This document shows, piece after piece, positions 16,992 to 25,907 of a DNA stretch of 48,516 nt (position 1 is the stretch's first letter; every line of letters starts with the position of its first letter). Both the position numbers and the translations under genes were made by a program. This DNA comes from Longimicrobium sp. (GTDB taxonomy: Bacteria; Gemmatimonadota; Gemmatimonadetes; Longimicrobiales; Longimicrobiaceae). Location of the stretch: contig DASUYB010000053.1 of NCBI GenBank assembly GCA_036377595.1, positions 1 through 48,516 on the forward strand, in the 5' to 3' direction. Below the pieces are notes generated by a model. The model did no database searches. It saw only the letters and a program-made list of their open reading frames with translations, and had not been told where the DNA came from.

Positions 16992-17031
16992 TGAAGCGCC
17001 CATTCGCTAGCAGCTGCTCCGCACATCTCCC

Positions 17032-17679
17032 ATGAAGATCAACGTCAAAATCCACCTCAGGCAGCTGCTCGACCTCGAGGATCCGCGCAACCTGAGGGCG
17101 TTTACGACGTCGCTGATGCTGGCGCTGCTGTTCGGCGCGCTCGCGTTTTCGACGTTGCTCTCCGTCGGTCTGCTCTGGGCGCTCCTCGGCGCCGTGCTGG
17201 CGATCGCGGCGACGATGATCTTGGTGCCGACAGCCGTGCTGTGGTTCGCGCACAGCGCCGCGCGCGGAGCCACGATGTTCGTCGCACCGTCAGGCAGCAG
17301 CACACCGTCGGCGGACGACTATTCGTACGAGAAGGCGCTGCTCGCGCGCGGGCAGGTGGACGCGGCGCTCGCGTCGCTGGAGGCGCGGCTCGCGAGCCGT
17401 CCCGACGACCCGGCGCTCTGCCTGTTCGTAGCGGACGTGTACGCCCGCGATGCCCGGGATCCCAGGAAGGCGGAGCGGCTGTACCTGCACGCGCGCGAGG
17501 TACCCGGCGCCTCGTCGGCCAACGACTACCTGGCCACGAACCGGCTGATCGACCTGTACATGGGCGCGCTGGACGAGCCCGTCCTCGCCGCCGCGGAGCT
17601 GGAGCACATGCGCGCCCGCCACGCCGGCACCACCGCCGCCGCGCACGCCGAGCAGGCGCTGCGCGCGCTCCGGCACTAG
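17032..17679 (+). CDS. Membrane protein with TPR-like C-terminal domain
   Basis: A 215-residue protein. Residues about 25-75 contain two transmembrane helices (LMLALLFGALAFSTLLSVG, then a second segment through ILVPTAVLWFA). The remainder (about 95-210) is a soluble helical repeat region with TPR features (KALLARGQVDAALASLEARL, CLFVADVYARD). It is probably anchored with the TPR part in the cytoplasm and acts as a protein-interaction scaffold; the partner is unknown. ATG at 17032 follows a CATCTCCC stretch with no clear ribosome site. GC content returns to the genomic level here, so it is unlikely to belong with the TIR gene 40 bases upstream. Confidence 0.7.
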   Translation: MKINVKIHLRQLLDLEDPRNLRAFTTSLMLALLFGALAFSTLLSVGLLWALLGAVLAIAATMILVPTAVLWFAHSAARGATMFVAPSGSSTPSADDYSYEKALLARGQVDAALASLEARLASRPDDPALCLFVADVYARDARDPRKAERLYLHAREVPGASSANDYLATNRLIDLYMGALDEPVLAAAELEHMRARHAGTTAAAHAEQALRALRH

Positions 17680-17799
17680 CCGCGGCGTCTCCGTCCCACG
17701 ACTGGCGTCCGGCTCGTCTCCGCACCATCATCCCCCCGCCAGCTGTTCCCGATCTCCCATCTAAGAAACAGCACTCTCCCGCCCGGAGCACGAACGCGC

Positions 17800-18513
17800 A
17801 TGCGCGAAATCCTGGTGTCGATCGTCGCCGCCGCGCTCGTCGCGGGCGCGGGGCGTCCCGCCGAGCGCCGGGACGCTGGCGGATGCCCGAGAGAGGTGCG
17901 ACTGCTCGTCGTTGCCGGCCAGGACCTGGAGGTGACGCCGGGGGAAACACGCAGGCTGGAGCCGCCGCAGATCCTCGACGGGCCTTTCGGCAACAAGCCG
18001 CTCCCCGCCGGCTGCCGCGTGCGCTGGTCGGTGCGCGGCGGCGCGGCGACCATCGGCCGCGACGGCATCCTCCGCGTGCGGCCGGACGCGGCGCCGGGAG
18101 ACACGTTCCAGGTGGTGGCGTCGGCGGCGGGGCAGACGGCTGCGGAGACGGCATACGTCGTGGACCCGGCGCCGAACCCGGTCGCCGGGAGGTGGGTGCT
18201 GCGCGAGCAGGAGGAGTGCGCCGACGGATCCACGCCGCACGAGCACATCCTGGCGCTGCTGCTGCGGCGGAACGGGCGGTACGCCATCACCACGCAGCCG
18301 TCGATGTCGGACTACGGCGCGTGGGGGCGGTACACCTACGACGCGGCCACCCACCGCCTGTCGCTCGGTCCCCCCGACGACTGGCAGGGCGGCCCCCGCG
18401 CGAACGACGAGTACCTCGCGCGCGTCGACGAGCGCGGGCGGCTGCTGGTGGAGAGGGTCTACGCGTCGCCCATCCGGCAGTGCCCGGTCACGCTGGACCG
18501 CGTGGAGCGCTGA
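17800..18513 (+). CDS. Secreted protein with an Ig-like (BIG2-type) segment
   Basis: A 237-residue exported protein of unknown function. The signal peptide covers about residues 1-17 (ILVSIVAAALVAGAG). Residues about 45-125 resemble a bacterial Ig-like fold: LEVTPGETRRLEP, CRVRWSVRGGAATIGRDGILRVRPDA, DTFQVVASAAGQTAA. The C-terminal half (about 128-237) has WVLREQEECADG and RRNGRYAITT, similar to lipocalin-like or copy-protein beta domains. ATG at 17800. It ends six bases before the stop of the convergent TMEM175 gene. Codon bias is normal. Confidence 0.65.
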   Translation: MREILVSIVAAALVAGAGRPAERRDAGGCPREVRLLVVAGQDLEVTPGETRRLEPPQILDGPFGNKPLPAGCRVRWSVRGGAATIGRDGILRVRPDAAPGDTFQVVASAAGQTAAETAYVVDPAPNPVAGRWVLREQEECADGSTPHEHILALLLRRNGRYAITTQPSMSDYGAWGRYTYDAATHRLSLGPPDDWQGGPRANDEYLARVDERGRLLVERVYASPIRQCPVTLDRVER

Positions 18514-18519
18514 CGCGGA

Positions 18520-19125
18520 TCACCCGCCGGCGATCTTCGCGTGCTCGGGGTGGTGGACGAGGTGCGACTCGATGCGGCGGTCGGGGACGAGCCAGATCAG
18601 CGCCACCAGCACGTAGATCGCATCGGCCATCCACGGCCGCACGAACGCCAGCCCGATGGCCGAGGCGTACAGCAACGGCGAGATCTTCCCCTTGATGTCG
18701 CGGCCGATGGCGGCGCGCAGGCGCGAGTGCGGCCCCTGCGCCGCGATGATCGTGCCCTGCAGCACGTAGTACGCGATGGCCGGCATCAGCATCACCACGC
18801 CGTAGATGGCCGTCGGCAGCACGTCGAGGTGGTTCTCGCCCAGCCAGGCGGTGGCGGCCGGGATCAGCGACAGCCAGAACAGCAGGTGCAGGTTGGCCCA
18901 CAGGATCTTGCCGTTGATGTGCTCCGTGGTCTGCAGCATGTGGTGATGGTTGACCCAGTAGATGCCGAGATAGATGAAGCTCAGCGTGTAGGCCAGGAAT
19001 CCCGGCAGCATGGTGCGCATCGCCGCGGCGTCGGCCCCGTGCGGGATCTTCAGCTCCAGCACCATGATGGTGATGAGGATGGCGATCACGCCGTCGCTGA
19101 ACGCCTCCAGCCGTCCCTTCGTCAT
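18520..19125 (-). CDS. TMEM175-family (DUF1211) integral membrane protein, putative K+ channel
   Basis: A 201-residue protein starting MTKGRLEAFSDGVIAILITI. The FSDG motif at residues 9-12 in the first helix is the hallmark of TMEM175/DUF1211 proteins, whose studied members are potassium-selective channels. Six hydrophobic segments can be traced, with YWVNHHHML after the third. A TMEM175 subunit normally has six helices, so length is right. ATG at 19125 is preceded by GCGAGGCAGGG on the coding strand. The frame extends to 19206 but that part is unconserved. It converges with the secreted-protein gene. Confidence 0.85.
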   Translation of the reverse strand: MTKGRLEAFSDGVIAILITIMVLELKIPHGADAAAMRTMLPGFLAYTLSFIYLGIYWVNHHHMLQTTEHINGKILWANLHLLFWLSLIPAATAWLGENHLDVLPTAIYGVVMLMPAIAYYVLQGTIIAAQGPHSRLRAAIGRDIKGKISPLLYASAIGLAFVRPWMADAIYVLVALIWLVPDRRIESHLVHHPEHAKIAGG

Positions 19126-19230
19126 CGCCCTGCCTCGCAGGTTGAGGATCTTCGCGCCGCCGCATCGACTCCGTCCAATGTATCGGTGCGCGCAAGGATC
19201 ACCCACGATCCTCTCATCCGAAGCTCCACG

Positions 19231-19275
19231 CTGTCATTCCCGAGCCTCCATGCTGTCATTCCCGAGCCTCTATGC
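19231..19275. repeat. Tandem 22-base units leading into a palindromic repeat
   Basis: CTGTCATTCCCGAGCCTCCA recurs with 22-base periodicity at 19231 and 19253. A third start at 19275 opens into the full family C element. This looks like amplification of the element's end. Confidence 0.7.
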
Positions 19276-19452
19276 TGTCATTCCGAGGGCGCTGCGCCTA
19301 ATCGTCGGTGTGCGCCAAACTCTGGCGCCCGAGGAATCTGTGGCCGGCGTCCGAGCGACCGGCCGCCTGTGGCTCGGCAGCCGGCCACAGATTCCTCAGG
19401 CGCCACGGTTTCGGCATGGAGGAAAGGGTGACGCAGCGCCTTCGGAATGACA
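19276..19452. repeat. Palindromic repeat, family C (TGTCATTCCGAGG), full copy
   Basis: The element starts TGTCATTCCGAGGGCGCTGC and ends with the imperfect inverse GCAGCGCCTTCGGAATGACA. Inner inverted segments GAGGAATCTGTGGCCGG and CCGGCCACAGATTCCTC match almost perfectly. Confidence 0.8.
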
Positions 19453-19494
19453 TGCCTATTCCTTCCTTCAATGCACAGTTGATCCGCAATTTGG

Positions 19495-19579
19495 TGTCAT
19501 TCCGAGGGCGCTGCGCCTGATCGTCGGCATGCGCCGAACTCCGGCGCCCGAGGAATCTGTGGCCGGCGTCCGCGCGTGA
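19495..19579. repeat. Palindromic repeat, family C, left half only
   Basis: A second copy of the left half of the preceding element, from TGTCATTCCGAGGGCGCTGC through GAGGAATCTGTGGCCGG. The right half is missing. Confidence 0.75.
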
Positions 19580-19718
19580 TTGGGCTGTAGGCAATGACAG
19601 CGTTGGAGATTCGACTTCATCAAATCCTTACCATTCTGCTGTAACTCCGCGTATCGTTGTCGTCTCCAATCTCACGTCACCGCACGAGCAGGGATGCATC
19701 CGGGCGATGCGGTGTATC

Positions 19719-19734
19719 CGTATCACCTGATACG
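19719..19734. promoter_or_regulatory. Palindrome upstream of msrA, possible operator
   Basis: CGTATCA-CC-TGATACG, perfect 7-base arms, 29 bases before the msrA start. TACGAT (19731-19736) overlapping its right arm could serve as a -10 box. Confidence 0.4.
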
Positions 19735-19762
19735 ATTTAGAACCTTCGGGACGAGGACGGGG

Positions 19763-20410
19763 ATGAGACTACGACTGGTTCGATCGATGTCCGGCATCGT
19801 CGCCGGCGCGGCGTTCGTGGCGGCGGCGGGGGCGTTCGCGGGGAGCGGAACGGCGGCGCCCATGCGGCCGGCCTTCGCGCGCGACACCGCCATCTTCGCC
19901 GGCGGCTGCTTCTGGTCGATGGAGAAGGCGTTCGAGCACGTGCCGGGCGTGGTCTCGGCCGTGTCGGGGTACGCGGGCGGGCGCGTGGCCAATCCCACCT
20001 ACGAGCAGGTGGGCTCGGGGCGCACGGGGCACGCCGAGTCGGTGCAGGTGGTGTTCGATCCCGCGCGCACCAGCTACGAGAAGCTGCTGGACGTGTACTG
20101 GCACAACATCGACCCCATCTCCACCAACGGGCAGTTCTGCGACCACGGCCCGGAATACCGCAGCATCGTGTTCTACCGCAACGCGGCGCAGCGGCGCGCG
20201 GCCGAGGCGTCGAAGACCACGGTGCAGGCGCACTTCACGCGCCCGGTGACCACGGAGATCGCCGCGGCCACGCCGTTCTACGCGGCCGAGGACTACCACC
20301 AGGACTTCGCCGAGAAGAACCCGGGCCACTACAACGCCTATCGCCTTGGCTGCCGCCGCGACGCGCGCCTCCTCGCGCTGTGGGGCGACGCCGCCGGCGG
20401 GCAGAACTGA
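19763..20410 (+). CDS. msrA: Exported peptide-methionine (S)-S-oxide reductase MsrA
   Basis: MsrA reduces methionine-S-sulfoxide in proteins. The active site is GGCFWS with catalytic Cys49. [31 protein letters not shown] and [15 protein letters not shown] are standard MsrA blocks. Further cysteines in QFCDHG and RLGCRRD can serve in the disulfide relay. About 35 residues of signal-like sequence (Ala-rich helix ending FARD) precede the domain, so it acts in the periplasm or at the membrane. ATG at 19763 follows GAGGACGGG. The msrB gene starts seven bases after its stop, giving an exported repair pair. Confidence 0.92.
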   Translation: MRLRLVRSMSGIVAGAAFVAAAGAFAGSGTAAPMRPAFARDTAIFAGGCFWSMEKAFEHVPGVVSAVSGYAGGRVANPTYEQVGSGRTGHAESVQVVFDPARTSYEKLLDVYWHNIDPISTNGQFCDHGPEYRSIVFYRNAAQRRAAEASKTTVQAHFTRPVTTEIAAATPFYAAEDYHQDFAEKNPGHYNAYRLGCRRDARLLALWGDAAGGQN

Positions 20411-20417
20411 TCGGGGG

Positions 20418-20963
20418 ATGAAGATGAAGATCACGACCAGACACGCGCTCGCCGCGGCGGTGATGCTGCTCGGCGCGGCCGCCGTTCCCACGCACGCGCA
20501 GGCGCCGCGTCCGGCATCCGAACGCACGTACACGCGCCCGAGCGACGCCCAGCTGCGGCGGACGCTGACGCCGCTGCAGTACCAGGTCACGCAGCACGCG
20601 GCCACCGAGACGCCGTTCCGCAACGAGTTCTGGGACAACCACCGCGCCGGCATCTACGTCGACGTGGTGTCGGGCGAGCCGCTGTTCAGCTCGACGGACA
20701 AGTTCGACTCGGGCACCGGGTGGCCCAGCTTCACGCGGCCGCTGGAGCGGGCCAACATCCGCACGCGCGCCGACCACTCGTACGGCGAGCGCACCGAGGT
20801 GCGGTCCGCGCACGCCGACTCGCACCTGGGCCACGTGTTCGACGACGGCCCCCGGCCGACGGGGCTGCGCTACTGCATCAACTCCGCGTCGCTGCGCTTC
20901 GTCCCCGTCGACAGCCTCCAGGCGGCGGGCTACGGGAAGTATCTCCGCCTCTTCCGGCGGTAA
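20418..20963 (+). CDS. msrB: Exported peptide-methionine (R)-S-oxide reductase MsrB, single-cysteine type
   Basis: MsrB reduces methionine-R-sulfoxide. The fold motifs [19 protein letters not shown] and [11 protein letters not shown] are present. The catalytic cysteine is Cys153, and it is the only cysteine in the 181 residues. Both zinc-binding CxxC pairs of the classical enzyme are replaced ([19 protein letters not shown]). The resolving cysteine near GWPSF is a serine. A signal peptide (to THAQ, residue 28) sends it to the envelope with MsrA. ATG at 20418 is used; ATG at 20424 behind GGGGGATGAAG is equally possible. A single-cysteine enzyme needs an external thiol or partner for recycling. 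Confidence 0.9.
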   Translation: MKMKITTRHALAAAVMLLGAAAVPTHAQAPRPASERTYTRPSDAQLRRTLTPLQYQVTQHAATETPFRNEFWDNHRAGIYVDVVSGEPLFSSTDKFDSGTGWPSFTRPLERANIRTRADHSYGERTEVRSAHADSHLGHVFDDGPRPTGLRYCINSASLRFVPVDSLQAAGYGKYLRLFRR

Positions 20964-20985
20964 GATCCAGGACAACAAGAGAAAT

Positions 20986-21051
20986 TCTCACGCAGAGTCA
21001 GCAGGGTCAGCAGAGGACTTCAGCTGCTGACCCTGTTGACTCTGCGTGAGA
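20986..21051. repeat. Palindromic repeat, family A, copy 2
   Basis: Arms 20986-21013 and 21024-21051 match as inverted copies at 27 of 28 positions, around a 10-base loop. The ends TCTCACGCAGAG/CTCTGCGTGAGA equal those of copies 1 and 3. It lies between msrB and the stop of the glycosyltransferase relic. Confidence 0.85.
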
Positions 21052-21052
21052 T

Positions 21053-21490
21053 TCATTGGGTGACCAGGCGCTGGGCGGCGACCCGTGCACCGTCGCGGCG
21101 CATCGCGGTGGCGATGGATCGGGCGCGGGCCGCCACGTTGGGGTGGAGAGCGTGCTCGAGCGCGCTTGTCAGCGACTCGGTCGCGCCCACGATGAGGTCG
21201 CACCCCGCGGCGGCCGCCGTGATGGTCTCGAACTGCGCGGCGACCGTGCCTTCCATCATCTGCCGCCGCTGCTCGGGCGTGGGCGGGGCCGCCGACGGGT
21301 TCGCCTTCCCCGTCGCGCGCAGCTCGGGGCCGATGGGGGTGACGGGGAAGCTGAGCCCTTCGATCCACGCGCGGAAGTCGGGCGGCACGCACAGGCGGAC
21401 ATCCTGGCCGAGCGCCCGCAGCTCCATCGCCAGCGCCACCAGCGGCTGGACGTCGCCCCGCGACCCGATCGTCGACAGCAGCACGCGCAT
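21053..21490 (-). pseudogene. Internally deleted family 1 (UGT-like) glycosyltransferase
   Basis: The N-terminus MRVLLSTIGSRGDVQPLVALA is the classic opening of GT1/GT28-type glycosyltransferases. Sequence runs normally to CDLIVGATE, about residue 105. It then jumps to ALHPNVAARARSIATAMRR, which resembles the extreme C-terminal helix of the same family. Some 270-290 residues, including the whole donor-binding domain, are missing, yet the frame is preserved. The 145-residue product cannot be catalytic. ATG at 21490 has a strong AGGGGAGG site on the coding strand. The stop lies just beside family A repeat copy 2. Confidence 0.75.
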
Positions 21491-21566
21491 CGAAATCCTC
21501 CCCTGAAAAGGCCGCTGTTCACCGGCTGATACCGGCTGCCGCGATTGATTGTGCATTCCGACCGGA

Positions 21567-21835
21567 TGTCATTCCGAGTCGTACACCGCGCTGCGCGCGA
21601 CCACGGAGGATGAAAGTCATAATCACCTGCACCACAACGACTTAGGCGATCTATTTTCTATTCAGCGGCGCCGCTGCTCCGAACCTTCAATCACGCCGAT
21701 GCCGGGCGGCGCCCGAGGAATCTGTGGCCTGCGTCCGAGCGACAGGCGGCCTGTGGCTCGGGAGCCGTCCACAGATTCCTCAGGCGCCACGGCTCGGCAT
21801 GGAGGACAGGACGGCGCGGCGCCTTCGGAATGACA
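21567..21835. repeat. Palindromic repeat, family C, variant copy
   Basis: It starts TGTCATTCCGAG and ends CGCCTTCGGAATGACA. The inner GAGGAATCTGTGG and CCACAGATTCCTC arms are present. It differs from the 19276 copy by an AT-richer insertion of about 80 bases near its left end. Confidence 0.7.
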
Positions 21836-22047
21836 TGCCGATTCCTTCCTCCAGTGCACAGTTGACCCGGAGATTCGGCATGATTGGGCCACGAGTATGG
21901 ATGGGCCCCGGGTTCTTGCCGCAAGTCTCCCCTCGTGATATATGCTGAATACAGCATCGCGCCGGAGCGGATCGCCGCTCCGGCGCGTTCGCATTTTCGG
22001 CGGACGAACATCGCCGCGTCAGGCCAACGATGTGCCGGACGCGGCGA

Positions 22048-22112
22048 TAGATCCTTCGGCCTGCGACCTACGGCGCAGTCGCAGATTCGTCCTGACCGGC
22101 CTCAGGATGACG
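22048..22112. repeat. Palindromic repeat, family B, right half
   Basis: It runs from AGATCCTTCGGCC to GGCCTCAGGATGACGTCA. This equals the right half of the 13656-13856 element. Confidence 0.6.
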
Positions 22113-22195
22113 TCATCTGTTCAGCGTCGTCAATCCAGTCCGCGAAGGCGGACTTCCTGCCGTTCAGCGGTGGGTCTCAACCCACCGGCAACGCG

Positions 22196-23476
22196 TCACC
22201 GTACGCGCACCTTCACCCCATCCTTCACCTTGTCCGACGGGTAGAGGACGACGCGCTCGCCGGGGCGCAGGCCGCCGGCGACCTCGGCCTCCGCCTCGCC
22301 GCGCTGGCCGATGCGGACGGAGCGGAGGCGCGCGCGGCGGGCGTCCAGCACGAACACGCTCCACTCGCCGCCGGTGCGGAAGAGTGCGCTCACGGGCACC
22401 TTCACCACATCCCGTCCCTCCCACACCACGATGCGCGCCTCCACGCGGTAGCCGTCGCCCAGGGCCGCCGGCGCGGCGTCCAGGTCGGCGAAGACGCGCA
22501 CGCGCTGCTCCTCCACGCCCAGCGCGGACACCTTCGTGAACGCCGCGGGCGAGACGGTGCGCACGCGGCCGCGCAGCGCCGGTCCGCCGCCCCACTCCTC
22601 GATCAGCACCGGCATCCCCGGGCGGATGCGGACGGCGTCGGTGGAGAGCACGTCCGCCGTCACCTCCAGCGCGCGCGCGTCGCCCAGCTCCACCAGCGGC
22701 GCGCCGGGGGCCACGGCGCGCTCGCTCCGCTCCGGCACCCGCAGCACGCGCCCGGCCACGGGGGAGCGCACCTCCGTCACCGTCGCCACGCCGACCGTTG
22801 CGGGGCTCGCGTCCGCCAGCGCGGCGCGGGCGCCGGAGAGCTCGGCCGCGGCGGTGCGGACGGCGGCCCGCGCGGCCTGCCAGTCGCGCAGCGCGGTGGC
22901 CTCGGCGAGCTCCGCCTGCTCGCGCGCGCTCTCGCTTATCGCCCCCGCGCCGGCCAGGGTGCGCGCGCGTGCGGCCTCGCGCAGGGCCTGCGCGTGCGCG
23001 GCCTGCGCCTGCGACGCCCGCGCGCGCGCCTGCGCCACCGCGGCTTCCGCCGCCGCCACGCGGGCGTCGCCCTGCCGCGCCGTCCGCGCGTCCAGCGGCG
23101 CCGCGGCGATGCTCGCGACCACGTCGCCCGCCGCGACGCGGTCCCCCTCCTCCAGCGCGATCCGCTGCAGCCGCCCGGCCACCGGCGCGGCCACCACGAA
23201 GCGGTCGTGCACGCGCGTCATCCCCTCCTCGTCCACCGTCACGCGCAGGTCGCCGCGGGAGATCGTGCCGACTTCCACGTCCACCGGCTCGGGACGCGTC
23301 CAGATCACCCCCATCGCCACCAGCAGCAGCGCGCCGAAGGCCAGGAGAACGCGCGAACGCAGCTTCTTCGCGCGCAACCCGCCGGGTCCACCCGGCCTCG
23401 GCGGCGCGGGAATCGTCGCCGCCGGCTTCGGCGCGGTGCGGAGCGGCGCGCGCTCCGGTGCGATCGTCGTCGACAT
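22196..23476 (-). CDS. Periplasmic adaptor (HlyD/MacA-like) of an ABC exporter
   Basis: A 426-residue membrane-fusion protein linking an inner-membrane ABC pump to the envelope. A Pro-rich cytoplasmic head of about 38 residues precedes one transmembrane helix (VLLAFGALLLVAMGVIW). Next come the first lipoyl half (VVAAPVAGRLQRIALEEGDRV), a long Ala/Arg/Glu coiled-coil hairpin (about 125-225), the second lipoyl half (VRSPVAGRVLRV) and a beta-barrel region ending GERVVLYPSDKVKDG. It is the third gene of a minus-strand operon, starting 15 bases after the permease stop. ATG at 23476. The substrate cannot be told. Confidence 0.85.
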   Translation of the reverse strand: MSTTIAPERAPLRTAPKPAATIPAPPRPGGPGGLRAKKLRSRVLLAFGALLLVAMGVIWTRPEPVDVEVGTISRGDLRVTVDEEGMTRVHDRFVVAAPVAGRLQRIALEEGDRVAAGDVVASIAAAPLDARTARQGDARVAAAEAAVAQARARASQAQAAHAQALREAARARTLAGAGAISESAREQAELAEATALRDWQAARAAVRTAAAELSGARAALADASPATVGVATVTEVRSPVAGRVLRVPERSERAVAPGAPLVELGDARALEVTADVLSTDAVRIRPGMPVLIEEWGGGPALRGRVRTVSPAAFTKVSALGVEEQRVRVFADLDAAPAALGDGYRVEARIVVWEGRDVVKVPVSALFRTGGEWSVFVLDARRARLRSVRIGQRGEAEAEVAGGLRPGERVVLYPSDKVKDGVKVRVR

Positions 23477-23491
23477 CTCAGCCTCCCGCGC

Positions 23492-25855
23492 TCACTCGCG
23501 CGTCTTGAGCACTGCGATCATGTCCAGCCGCCCGATCCGCCGCCGCATCAGCATCCCCGCCAGCCCCGCCGCGCCCGCGACCACCGCCGCGGCGAACACG
23601 TAGGTGCGAGGGTCGATCACCAGGGGGATGCGGAACACCTCCACCCGGAACGCGGCCACCGTCATCATCCCCAGCAGCCAGCCCAGGACGCACCCCACGG
23701 GGATGCCGGCGAGCGTGACCGTGGCCTGCTCGCCCAGCAGCATCACCGCCACCTCGCCCTTCGTGAAGCCCAGCACACGCAGGCTGGCCAGCTCGCGCCC
23801 GCGCTCCGACAGGGCGATGCGTGCGCCGTTGTAGATGACGCCGACGGCGATGACCACCGCGAACGTCACCATCAGCGTGGTCTGCACGCGCATGTTGCGG
23901 GCGATGTGCTCCTCGAACCCCTGCACCATCGCCACGCGGGACTGGACGGCGCCCACACGCGGCATCCGCTTCAGCGCCGCGTGCACCTGCTCGTAGCGCG
24001 CGGGGTCCACGCGCAGGTACGCGCCCGATGCGGTGGGCGCGTCGCCCAGCGCGGCGTCGAGCGCGCGCGGGTCCATGTACGCGTTCAGCCCGAACAGCTC
24101 CTCCACCGCGCCGGCGACGGGAACGCGCAGCACCGGGCGGCGCCCCTCCAGCACCTCCACCGTCACCGAGTCTCCCGGCCGCACCCCCAGCACCTCGGCC
24201 AGCACGTCCGTCAGCACCACGCCGCCGGGCGGAACGACGGCAGCGTGGTGGCGCATGTCGAGGACGCGACGCAGCTCCGAGCCCGGCTGCAGCGCCGTCA
24301 CCGCCGTCTGCCGCGCCGCGTTCGCCTGGCGGAGACGGACGGGGACGACGCGGAACGTCTCCACCCGCACCACGCCGGGAACGTGCGCCAGGTCGTGGCG
24401 GACGGAGGCGGGGCGGCCGGAGGCGAAGGCCACGGTCAGGTCCTCGCGCTGGGCGGCGCGGAACTGAAGGTCCATCATCGCCCGCACGGAATCGAACAGG
24501 AAGCTGCCGACCACCAGGACGGCGATCGACATCGCCACCCCCAGCGCGGAGAGGACGGAGCGCGCGGGGTAGCGCTCGAAGGAGCGGACGATCATCCGCC
24601 CGGCGGGGGTGAGCAGGCGGGAGAGGCCGATGCGCTCGATCACCCCCGGGCGGAAGCGCGCCGGCGCGTCCGGCCGCATCGCCTCCGCCGGTGGCAGGGA
24701 GACCGCGCGGCGCACGGCCGAGAGCGCGCCCACCACCGCCGCGCCGCCCGCCACGGCGATCCCGATCGCCACCAGCGGCCAGCTGAAGCGGTACTCGAAC
24801 TCGGGGAAACGGAAGAACTCCTCGTACAGCTTCAGGTACTGCCGCCCCAGCCAGATCCCCACCGCCGTCCCCAGCGCCGCGCCGAGCGCGACGGCGACGA
24901 GGGCGAAGCGGAGATAGTGCATCCCCACGTCGCGGTTGGTGTAGCCGAACGCCTTCAGCACGGCGATCTCGTCGCGCTGCGTGCCGACGAGCCGAAGCAG
25001 CACGATGTGCAGGAGGAAGGCGGCCACGGCCAGGAAGATGGCAGGGATGATGGTCCCCGTGTAGCGGTTCTGCGACATCTCGTCGCGGATCACCCGGTCG
25101 CTCACCTGGTCGCGCCGGCCGTAGGCGCCGAAGCCGCCGTAGCGCGCCAGCAGCCGGTCGACGGACGCGATCACCTCGCTGTGGCTCGCGCCGCGGGCCA
25201 GGCGGAGGGAGACGGAGTTGAAGGCGCCCTGCATGTCGTACGCGGGCCCCAGCGCCTCGCGGCTCATCCACAGCACGCCGAAGCGCCTGCGGTCGGGAAA
25301 GGCCTGCCCCTCCTGCACCTCGTAGACGAACTCGGGAGAGACGGCGATGCCGGCGATGCGCAGCCGCTCCCACCGCCCGTTGATCACCGCGCCGATGCGG
25401 TCGCCGGGGCGCAGGTGGTTGGCGATGGCGAACCCCTCGCTGACGATGGCCTCGTCGCGCCGCCCGGGAGCGACCCATCGCCCCGAGCGCAGGTACAGGT
25501 CATCGAGGATGGGGACGCGGCGCTCGGGGATGGAGAGGACGCGCCCCGTGGCCACTTCGGCGAGCCCCGGCACGTCGAGGGTGACGTCGAGCGCCACGCG
25601 CGTCTGCACGGCCGCCACGCCGGGGATGCGGCGGATGCGCTCGGCCAGCGGCTCGGGCGCGCGCTTGCACGAGGTCCACACGTCGGCGAAGCGGAAGTCG
25701 GCGTAGAAGCGGTCGCGCGACACCTCGAGCGAGTCCAGCGCGCTGCCGGTGGTCACCACGGACATGGACCCGCACGCCACCACCAGGGCGATGGACACCA
25801 CCTGCCCCCGCAGCCGCCACAGCTCGCGCACCAGCCTCCGCTCCATCGCCCGCAT
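23492..25855 (-). CDS. ABC transporter permease with two FtsX domains
   Basis: A 787-residue inner-membrane permease of the MacB/LolC (type VII ABC) superfamily. The first transmembrane helix near the N-terminus ([16 protein letters not shown]) is followed by a large periplasmic MacB-like core domain. A first FtsX unit of three helices (about 265-385, with [18 protein letters not shown]) comes next. A second transmembrane helix ([18 protein letters not shown]), a second periplasmic domain and a second FtsX unit (about 665-780, with [17 protein letters not shown]) follow. The repeated [18 protein letters not shown] coupling helices contact the ATPase. ATG at 25855 has AGGTGGGC before it on the coding strand. 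A frame extension to 25882 is less likely. Confidence 0.87.
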   Translation of the reverse strand: MRAMERRLVRELWRLRGQVVSIALVVACGSMSVVTTGSALDSLEVSRDRFYADFRFADVWTSCKRAPEPLAERIRRIPGVAAVQTRVALDVTLDVPGLAEVATGRVLSIPERRVPILDDLYLRSGRWVAPGRRDEAIVSEGFAIANHLRPGDRIGAVINGRWERLRIAGIAVSPEFVYEVQEGQAFPDRRRFGVLWMSREALGPAYDMQGAFNSVSLRLARGASHSEVIASVDRLLARYGGFGAYGRRDQVSDRVIRDEMSQNRYTGTIIPAIFLAVAAFLLHIVLLRLVGTQRDEIAVLKAFGYTNRDVGMHYLRFALVAVALGAALGTAVGIWLGRQYLKLYEEFFRFPEFEYRFSWPLVAIGIAVAGGAAVVGALSAVRRAVSLPPAEAMRPDAPARFRPGVIERIGLSRLLTPAGRMIVRSFERYPARSVLSALGVAMSIAVLVVGSFLFDSVRAMMDLQFRAAQREDLTVAFASGRPASVRHDLAHVPGVVRVETFRVVPVRLRQANAARQTAVTALQPGSELRRVLDMRHHAAVVPPGGVVLTDVLAEVLGVRPGDSVTVEVLEGRRPVLRVPVAGAVEELFGLNAYMDPRALDAALGDAPTASGAYLRVDPARYEQVHAALKRMPRVGAVQSRVAMVQGFEEHIARNMRVQTTLMVTFAVVIAVGVIYNGARIALSERGRELASLRVLGFTKGEVAVMLLGEQATVTLAGIPVGCVLGWLLGMMTVAAFRVEVFRIPLVIDPRTYVFAAAVVAGAAGLAGMLMRRRIGRLDMIAVLKTRE

Positions 25856-25907
25856 CTGCCCACCTCGCCGTTCGCGCTTCACACCGGATGTCCGCGCGGC
25901 CGCCGCC

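Larger units (their letters stand above)
19126..19762. other. Repeat-rich intergenic region
   Basis: 637 bases without a convincing gene. It contains tandem 22-base units, one full and one partial family C palindromic repeat, an AT-richer stretch from about 19600, and the palindrome before msrA. Confidence 0.6.
21491..22195. other. Repeat-filled intergenic region
   Basis: 705 bases with a family C element (21567-21835), a partial family B element (22048-22112) and no convincing gene. A very long plus-strand open frame begins here but is the shadow of minus-strand genes. Confidence 0.6.

Noticed and set aside
16707-17253. Minus-strand frames opposite the end of the TIR gene and the TPR gene
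   Set aside because: They have no recognisable domain, and the plus-strand genes explain the region.
17032-17679. TPR membrane protein as partner of the TIR protein
   Set aside because: It is close (40 bases) and collinear, but GC content and codon use switch back to the genomic type between the genes, so a joint origin is not supported.
19231-19579. Possible CRISPR array from the 22-base units and repeated segments
   Set aside because: There are no regular spacers, and the units are ends of larger palindromic elements.
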